From Blastobasis lacticolella (taxonomy: Eukaryota; Arthropoda; Insecta; Lepidoptera; Blastobasidae), in assembly GCA_905147135.1 (NCBI GenBank), contig LR990053.1, positions 9,188,501 through 9,252,500 of the forward strand: a stretch of DNA of 64,000 bases. The letters are read 5' to 3'. Made by a program: the position numbers and the translations under genes. Shown piece after piece: positions 56,291 through 64,000 of this stretch. The notes beneath the pieces are model-generated. The model had not been told where the DNA came from, made no database searches, and worked only from the letters and a program-made list of their open reading frames with translations. Each line of letters opens with the position of its first letter. Positions within the stretch are counted from its first letter, which is position 1.

Positions 56291-57180
56291 CACAAGCTTT
56301 AGAAAATAATAAAAAAATGAAAATGTAAATGAACTTTTTATTTTAAACGCTGAAATATTTTTTATGTGATGTCCGGGAAAATAGCTCAATTCCATCCAAA
56401 TGTCCCAGGGTTTTAAAAGTTTTTGTCCAGCGTCAGCAATTTAGGTTATGGCAGCCCTATCTTGCCGATAGATAATCCGATATCCAGGTACAAAAATAAG
56501 CAGGAATTCCGTATGAAGGATTTACGGCCTGTGACAGTAATAAGGTTGGAGATATCGAGAGACACGGCAAAGGTCTCTCCTTGCTTCTTAATGGCTTTTC
56601 TCTATAAGGTCCCAGTCCACCGATCACGACGGAATCCGTATTCGAGGTCGCTGATGAGATCGTGACCTTCAAGGTACTCCTGGAGCTAATACGTGTTTCA
56701 AATTTATTTATTTTGTTTCACCAACAGCCTGTACACAATATACATTGGTATAATCTATATAAAATAAATTTTGTAGTCTAGTAACGTAAGTAATTAGGTG
56801 CCTATGTAGTAGGTAACAACTTACCTTGTAACGTTGGTGATGATAAAATACCCTGAAGATAATAAACTATTTCTTTACGCATTGAAAGGAACCCCGTTGA
56901 TGTCTTTTGTATGGTAATTACGTAAACCACCATATCAAAGACATAAACGCGCTTCCATAGTAACCGGCATGTATTTTATTTATTATTCCTACTTTTAAAT
57001 GTACCTACGTAGTCTGTGTAATAGAGCCATATTCAACCCAATTATCCTATATAGGTCACATAGGTCAGAACCTCTTATTTTGGCCGAAGCACCTGCGCTG
57101 CGTTCGCAAAACTGGTGCCATTCGCTTATGGACGTTAGCAACACTGTAGTCAAACACCAAAAATTCCCGCTAAATTAGTC
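56291..57180. other. Intergenic, nothing recognised
   Basis: AT-rich; short frames only. No repeat family identified with confidence. Confidence 0.5.
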
Positions 57181-57406
57181 AGAATACCGTGTGGCGGCAA
57201 CATCGGCTCAGTTTCGCGGTCCAATCGCAGCGGGGCGGGCGAGAGCAGGCCGCCCGCGATCCAGTCAGCATCACGTGCTCGCCCGCGACGGACGTGCCTG
57301 TAGCCCTGTCGCGCGTTCCCGCGCCCACTTACACACTCGCGTCGCGCTACATTATGACAATAGTGATACAACTAACAACATAGTCGATGTTGCCACCCAA
57401 CACCAA
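57181..57406 (+). promoter_or_regulatory. GC-rich promoter-like region, possible furin noncoding first exon
   Basis: CpG-rich compared with its surroundings. On the + strand it has CCAAT (57,221), GGGGCGGG (57,232), an arthropod-initiator-like CCAGTCA (57,261), an E-box CACGTG (57,272) and a possible donor CAA|GTGAGG at 57,407. It lies 3 kb upstream of the furin start codon. The link to that gene is inference from orientation and distance. Confidence 0.4.
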
Positions 57407-57480
57407 GTGAGGATCACTTATTCTCCAGGGCCTACACGCCCGAAATGACAACGGGATGCGAGAGGTGAACGCTCGTCGCA

Positions 57481-60224
57481 GCGGCGCCGACTCTCACCGG
57501 CCGTATTGTCTAAGTGCCACGGAATCTTGGTCCTTCTCATCGGATTCCGTCGACGAAACATCCGTCTGTCACCGCAAATGACAGCTCAATGTTTACATTG
57601 CGATCCGAAGGAAACATAGATAAGATTAAAGTTGTGAATCGTGAAGTTAGGAAAGTGCCCTCGGATAAACAAATATGCAAATAACTCGTGCGGTATTCGA
57701 TTGGTTGTTAATTGTCAGCGGTAACTGTAAATAGGGTAGATGGTCGACCCGTTGCGTGACAGTTCAATTTGCACGTGTGTAGGTGACTGGCCTACTTTAA
57801 CTTCTTGTTTACTTACATGCGTTCGGTAAGCCTTTTATTAAAATCACTTAAATATTTTGTAATTACTATATGTATCAATCGATTAATCAATCAATATAAG
57901 TGGGCATTACTAGTTACTTTTTATATAAGCTACGCGGAGGGTCCCTGGAGACCTGCGATACAGGGTAAACCTACTTACTGTATTCTCTATCCTTACTCTT
58001 ATCTAAAGAACGATTTTTAGTTCAATCAATTGTTCAACGCGTTATCTAATCTCAACCTATTGATAATTCTGTGTCAACAAAAACTGACATGTTCATAGTA
58101 GTATTTTTAGAACAAGAAAGCATTCCAATTAATGTTTATAAATTGAAGTTTACAAACAAATTACAAACGGCAGACCTTTATACGTCTTGTGAAACAACAA
58201 CAACGAATAAACCTAAATAAGTATAACCCCACTATCAAAGCAGGTCTGTATGTAGGTATATTAATTTTGCTGCACATTGGGGGTAGGTACCCAAATTATC
58301 GAACAATAATTATGATCTAGCTCCTTAACCATTTACATTAGATATGACGTAAAATGTGTCTTATCTATGTAGACTGTTCTGTGAAGTCTGATATCATTGT
58401 TTACTGCTTCTCTCATGGATATTCCCCGACCATTTAACGTATCGACGATAAATATTAAGGCACATAAAACTCGTCCAAAACAATCAAACAACTCCATATA
58501 GCAGAACATAAAAATACAAATAAGGAACCAATTTTCTTATTTTATTATAAGCGAAAAGTGTATTCTGTTTATTTGACTGGCTTCAGATAAAATAATAAAT
58601 TAAACATGATAACATTTGGATAGGGACCGTAGAAAAATAATATATTTTAGCGCACCAATATTTTACAAAGGCCTTACCTTGTATATTTGATTACCTTTTA
58701 AGTGATATATACCAACGACCGCCGTTTAAAAGAAAGGAGCATAGAGTTCGGTACACCGCAATCCTTTCTCAGAAGAGTTGTTTGTTTGTTGTAAACAAGA
58801 AAAGAAACTAACGAAAATTCCTGATAACCTCGCGTGTTTGAGGGCAATATCTACTTCGATTAACTTCTTCAATGAAACAATTAGTTATAACAGGTTTTCG
58901 CCTTCTTTTATGCAATTTTTGTTCTAGGCGATGTATAATAATAATATTTAATGCAAAGCTGGTTTATTGTTATGTAGTAGTACGCATAGTAAATCGTCTG
59001 AAGTGATCTCTATAAAGCGATTTGCTGTTTCGTTCTAACTAATATTTACATGATGAGAGATATTCTGAGTGTTGTTCTTATATAAATAATACCCACGGAA
59101 GAATCAACGACAACAGATAAAAAAAAATACTTGTACATGATCTTGCCACAAGATCAATATTTACTGTGTATCACAAATGTAAAGAAATTAGATACTCACT
59201 CATATTGTTTTTAAACAAATGTCATATTAGTAACCTTTTGTGAGCGATTATGCCTTTTATGGAATTAGAATACAAGAGAAAGAATAAAGACGCAAAAACT
59301 GTGGCACGCCAAGCATTATGAATTATTGAATACTTGATGAAACACAGAATGGAGCTCATTCCGGCAAGCGGAAAATGATTTGCATTCATTGTTTATCAGA
59401 AAAGGGTCGAGCAGCAGCGTTTGATATTCTTTTAGGCGAAATAGGTTGAAGAGTATCGATGGAGTGGGTGATTAATAGCTGTCTAGTGATGGGGTAATAA
59501 AGAGTTACAATATAACAACCGCATGGAGTCCCGGGTCCCGGGCGGGCGCCCGCCCCCGATGCGTACTTGACCCACTTACTGCGGAAGTGTTGCCAACATT
59601 GATGCTCGTCAGTTTTTTACTGCACGCCAATATCGGGAGACGCGATTTCTCCTCGCGTCGATCCCCTTTGTCATATTGCCCACCCGGGACATAAACCGGG
59701 ACGCTGATGCCGTTGGTCAAACAATATCCTGCCCTGATTGTGCAATCTACAACCACATACATACATATCGGACCTTTTCTTCTCAAATATATTGAAAATC
59801 GAGGACGGTTGTGTCTCGGACCGGGGCATTGGGAATAAAAATATCTAAATATGAGCGACCTTTCAGATCATTTTGTTAGACAAAATGATATCCATTAAAA
59901 TGTAATCAGAAATTGGTTCCACTATACTTTCTTATAAATTCAAACACAACAACGACAGAGTCACTGAATTATCGTACTCCGTTGATATCTCCAAACCATA
60001 CAATACGAGTATATGATCAGGGCGAAGAGAGTGCACACTACAATAAAAAAAATCTTATCTATGTTTCCTTCCGTCTACGTCGAGACGAGTACCACATCCT
60101 AAATTAATCAGCATCCATTTATAGAACAGTGATTAACAAATGAGGGTAAATTTATGATAAAGGGCAGCATCAGCTACGTTGCGTGCCTTCGGAACGGCAA
60201 TCTCCGGTTGACATTGTGAGTGCC
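57481..60224 (+). other. Upstream region or 5' intron of the furin-like gene
   Basis: AT-rich, no coding exon and few recognisable repeats. A GC-rich patch GTCCCGGGCGGGCGCCCGCC lies near 59,535. Confidence 0.5.
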
Positions 60225-60245
60225 ATGCTGGCCAGTACTAGCTAG
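60225..60245 (+). promoter_or_regulatory. Six-codon upstream ORF of the furin-like gene
   Basis: ATGCTGGCCAGTACTAGC then TAG ends 14 nt before the furin ATG. Its ATG has G at -3 and so could be used. Short uORFs this close usually lower translation of the main frame. Confidence 0.5.
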
Positions 60246-60259
60246 TGCGTGTGAGTGCG

Positions 60260-60415
60260 ATGGCGGGCCTGGTTGCTGCGGTGGCGGTGTTGGTGGTGTT
60301 GGCGGTGCGGTCGGCGTGTGCGCACTTCACGCCCACCTGGGCGGTCCACGTGCCGGCGGGCAGGCACGCCGCGGACGCCGTAGCCAGGGACCACGGGTTC
60401 ATTAATCTCGGAGAG
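60260..60415 (+). CDS. Furin-type proprotein convertase, first coding exon
   Basis: 52 codons: MAGLVAAVAVLVVLAVRSAC then AHFTPTWAVHVPAGRHAADA then VARDHGFINLGE, ending at donor GAG|GTAGGT in phase 0. The first 21 residues are a clear signal peptide (hydrophobic core, small residues at the SACA end). The rest is the start of the furin prodomain: the pattern 'T-x-x-W-A-V-x-x-P-x-G ... A-D-x-V-A-x-x-H-G-F-x-N-L-G' is diagnostic of subtilisin/kexin convertases. Family knowledge: these calcium-dependent serine proteases of the Golgi cut after R-x-K/R-R. Later exons lie beyond the window. ATG at 60,260 has G at -3 and +4, and an in-frame TAG upstream (60,239) fixes the start. Insects have two furins (Fur1, Fur2); this exon alone does not decide which. 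Confidence 0.88.
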
Positions 60416-61724
60416 GTAGGTTTTTTGCATGGGAAACAAAAAATGAACTGGCCATTGCTGGTGGATGCCTGACGCTTTTTAGATTACGTTCCGAGATATG
60501 GATCGTGCATTCGGGCGACTTATTTTTGTTTTTATTGACGATTTTGTTTTATGTACTTTGCAATTTGTTTTCTTGTCCTGGCGTATAGAATATTGTTTTA
60601 TTTTTAAGTAGGCTGCTCTATATTACGGTTGCAATTTTATATGTTAGGTAATTGTTGGTCTTTTACTTATCAGCTTTTAGGTACTTTTATTTATGATTAA
60701 CAAGTAAAATTGCTTTCTATCGGAATGCGTTTTCATTGTTGTTCTGATTACCTACTTACGTTTCATTGTAATTATGGGAACCTGTTCGCGGAAGTAGCCT
60801 GGTTACCCAGTTAGCTCACAAGCCATTTGTCTTTAAACCTAAGTTGGCAATTAATGTAATCTATGAGCTCGTTCAGGAAGACTATAATTCAAGTTCGTGT
60901 TCAAGTTTCTGCTCGATTTGCTGCACGGGACAAACCCCATCCCTTTATTTATCGCAGATAATCCCCGAATAAGAGATAAGGTTTTGAATAATTCTGAAAA
61001 TTTATCTACCAAATTAATCGCACTTGTTCCCGGTACGGCATTAGCAAACGAAAGTTAAGAATTTAATAAAGACAACAACTGCGATTAAGTGTTTAAAATA
61101 AGAGAGTGAATAAGAAATAAATTATTTATTATACATATATATCTTTAACAGCAACGCACTACTATCATCTTCAAGTGATCTTAATCTCGAACAAGAATGG
61201 AAAACAATAATTGTATCGAAGAGTCCGTCGATAACTTCGTGTTAAAAACCAATCTTTTAAATTTTGAAAAACCACGTCGCGCTTCGGCGCAATTATTTAA
61301 TTATTTTTCCGTCACAACAATTACAGCCGAAAGGGGCTTTTCCAAAAAGTTAAGTTATGGTTTTTATGTTATTATTTTTCGATTGCAATGTTAACACGTA
61401 ATTTCTCTGAAATAACAGTTTTGGAATGCAAAAACCAGCTCTAAAAAGCTAGCAGTACAAAGTGAGCAAAAATTAAAAAAAATATGGTCAATATTTGTTG
61501 CTAATTTGTGGCTAATTAGTTGCCGAAATATCGATTTTGTTGCTCTTGCCGATTTCGGGAAATCGTCAACAATGCTAGCTTCAACATAAGCTGGCATGGA
61601 CTTTAAGATAAAATCATAAATGAAATATACAAAATCACTACAAATTAGTTGCTAATTAGTTGCTATAAAACCGAACTAAAAAAAAGTACAAAAAAAATTT
61701 TTTTTTTGCAAATAAAATTTTTTA
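60416..61724 (+). other. Furin-like intron 1, unique part
   Basis: AT-rich, no exon recognised. A 65-codon frame at 61,197-61,394 (MENNNCIEESVDNFVLKTN...) has no family I know. Confidence 0.6.
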
Positions 61725-63664
61725 TTTGCTTTGCTTGCTTAAATGTCGATTTTTTTATAGAAAAAAAACGAAATAAATTTGTTGCTCATCTCAGAACTGT
61801 TAAGTATCACTTGGAGAACCAGCAACTAAATAGACACCCACAGATCGGGTGTCTATAAAATTGGTGGCTAACAAACCGGCCATGCTTGCTTGAATGTCGA
61901 TTTTTTCGGTGAAAATTAGAGAAATGAATTTGTTTCTCGTCTCAGAACTGTTAAGTATCACTCGGAGAACCAGCAACTAAATAGTCACCCGATGATCGGG
62001 TGTCTAAAAAATTGGTGTCTAACAAACCGGCCATGCTTGCTTGAATGTCGATTTTTCCGGTGAAAATCAGAAAAATAAATTTGTTGCTCATCTCAGAACT
62101 GTTAAGTATCACTAGCAGAACCAGCAACTAAATAGTCACCCGATGATCGGGTGTCTAAAAAATTGGTGTCTAACAAACCGGCCATGCTTGCTTGAATGTC
62201 GATTTTTCCGGTGAAAATCAGAAAAATAAATTTGTTGCTCATCTCAGAACTGTTAAGTATCACTAGCAGAACCAGCAACTAAATAGACACCCACAGATCG
62301 GGTGTCTAAGAAATTGGTAGCTAACAAACCGGCCATGTTTGCTTGAATGTCGATTTTTCCGGTGGAAATCAGAGAAATGAATTTGTTTCTCGTCTCAGAA
62401 CTGTTAAGTATCACTCGGAGAACCAGCAACTAAATAGTCACCCGATGATCGGGTGTCTAAAAAATGGGTGTCTAACAAACCGGCCATGCTTGCTTGAATG
62501 TCGATTTTTCCGGCGAAAATCAGAGAAATGAATTTGTTTCTCGTCTCAGAACTGTTAAGTATCACTCGGAGAACCAGCAACTAAATAGTCACCCGATGAT
62601 CGGGTGTCTAAAAAATTGGTGTCTAACAAACCGGCCATGCTTGCTTGAATGTCGATTTTTCCGGTGAAAATCAGAAAAATAAATTTGTTGCTCATCTCAG
62701 AACTGTTAAGTATCACTAGCAGAACCAGCAACTAAATAGACACCCACAGATCGGGTGTCTAAAAAATTGGTGGCTTACAAACCGGCCATGTTTGCTTGAA
62801 TGTCGATTTTTCCGGTGGAAATCAGAGAAATAAATTTGTTGCTCATCTCAGAACTGTTAAGTATCACTAGCAGAACCAGCAACTAAATAGACACCCACAG
62901 ATCGGGTGTCTAAAAAATTGGTGGCTAACAAACCGGCCATGCTTGCTTGAATGTCGATTTTTTCGGTGAAAATTAGAGAAATGAATTCGTTTCTCGTCTC
63001 AGAACTGTTAAGTATTACTCGGAGAACCAGCAACTAAATAGTCACCCGATGATCGGGTGTCTAAAAAATGGGTGTCTAACAAACCGGCCATGCTTGCTTG
63101 AATGTCGATTTTTTCGGTGAAAATCAGAGAAATGAATTTGTTTCTCGTCTCAGAACTGTTAAGTATCACTAGTAGAACCAGCAACTAAATAGACACCCAC
63201 AGATCGGGTGTCTAAAAAATTGGTGTCTAACAAACCGGCCATGCTTGCTTGAATGTCGATTTTTCCGGTGAAAATCAGAAAAATAAATTTGTTGCTCATC
63301 TCAGAACTGTTAAGTATCACTAGCAGAACCAGCAACTAAATAGACACCCACAGATCGGGTGTCTAAAAAATTGGTGGCTAACAAACCGGCCATGTTTGCT
63401 TGAATGTCGATTTTTCCGGTGGAAATCAGAGAAATAAATTTGTTGCTCATCTCAGAACTGTTAAGTATCACTTGCAGAACCAGCAACTAAATAGACACCC
63501 ACAGATCGGGTGTCTAAAAAATTGGTGGCTAACAAACCGGCCATGCTTCTTGAATGTCGATTTTTCCGTTGGAAATCAGAGAAATAAATTTGTTGCTCAT
63601 CTCAGAACTGTTAAGTATCACTTGCAGAACCAGCAACTAAATAGACACCCACAGATTGGGTGTG
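61725..63664 (+). repeat. 151-bp satellite array, forward block
   Basis: About 13 units. The landmark AATGTCGATTTTT recurs at 61,742, 61,893, 62,044, 62,195, 62,346, 62,497, 62,648, 62,799, 62,950, 63,101, 63,252, 63,403 and 63,553: an exact 151-bp period except the last (150). Each unit contains a small hairpin ending CGGGTGTC. The first unit is the most diverged. 151 is not a multiple of three, so apparent frames are by chance. Confidence 0.97.
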
Positions 63665-64000
63665 GCAACAAATTTATTTCTCTGATTTTCACCGGAAAAA
63701 TCGACATTCAAGCAAGCATGGCTGGTTTGTTAGCCACTAATTTTTTAGACAACCGATCTGTGGGTGTCTATTTAGTTGCTGGTTCTGCAAGTGATACTTA
63801 ACAGTTCTGAGATGAGCAACAAATTTATTTCTCTGATTTTCACCGGAAAAATCGACATTCAAGCAAGCATGGCCGGTTTGTTAGCCACCAATGTTTTAGA
63901 CACCCGATCTGTGGGTGTCTATTTAGTTGCTGGTTCTCCGAGTGATACTTAACAGTTCTGAGATGAGCAACAAATTTATTTCTCTGATTTCCACCGGAAA
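63665..64000 (-). repeat. 151-bp satellite array, inverted block
   Basis: The same unit in reverse complement (ATCGACATT at 63,700 and 63,851, period 151), running off the window end. The arms pair around a roughly 70-nt loop (63,596-63,665). Confidence 0.96.

Noticed and set aside
62343..63801. Open frames reading MNVDFSGGNQRNEFVSRLR-type peptides, repeated
   Set aside because: They are translations of the 151-bp satellite, whose period is not a multiple of three; there is no start, conservation or gene context.
61725..64000. CRISPR-like array (regular repeats)
   Set aside because: Units are contiguous 151-bp satellites with no spacers, in a eukaryotic intron.

Overview
This window is eukaryotic nuclear DNA and looks like a moth or butterfly (Lepidoptera). 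Coding sequence is split into short exons with GT-AG introns. The background is AT-rich. Most of the rest is insect transposable-element debris: SINEs ending in GATGATG tails, RTE-type and R1/I-type LINE pieces, hAT elements with 8-bp target duplications, and MITEs. The lepidopteran assignment rests on recognising these repeat families and was not tested by a search.

Layout, left to right. (1) 1-5009 holds two short + strand exons of a gene I cannot name. It is followed by about 5.5 kb (to about 10.5 kb) of fairly repeat-poor AT-rich DNA that may be its 3'UTR. (2) 11.2-22.3 kb is a block of duplicated segments packed with hAT elements, including two hATs inside a third and three copies of one hAT whose empty sites are also present. 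(3) 23,330-41,974, minus strand, is the best gene here: a nine-coding-exon membrane-anchored bZIP transcription factor of the CREB3/CREB-H (Luman) group. Every splice junction keeps the reading frame. There are two candidate first exons, giving about 662 or 633 residues. The introns carry SINEs, a MITE with two perfect CRE motifs and a striking 44-bp palindrome. (4) 42.7-56.3 kb is intergenic and transposon-rich. It includes a 2.6-kb R1/I-type LINE (reverse transcriptase, RNase H and zinc knuckle) with a 13-bp target duplication. That LINE sits in an old repeat that also received a hAT, which itself received a MITE. (5) 57.2-64.0 kb is the 5' end of a furin-type proprotein convertase gene on the + strand. 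There is a promoter-like GC-rich stretch near 57.2 kb and a first coding exon at 60,260-60,415 (signal peptide and start of the prodomain). The following intron contains a regular 151-bp satellite that flips to inverted orientation at about 63,665.

How the parts relate. A CREB3-type factor is expected to be held in the ER membrane, cut in the Golgi by site-1 and site-2 proteases, and released to activate secretory-pathway genes. Furin is itself a secretory-pathway protease. Their proximity here is noted without any claim of co-regulation. I found no rRNA, tRNA gene, CRISPR array or bacterial-style operon.
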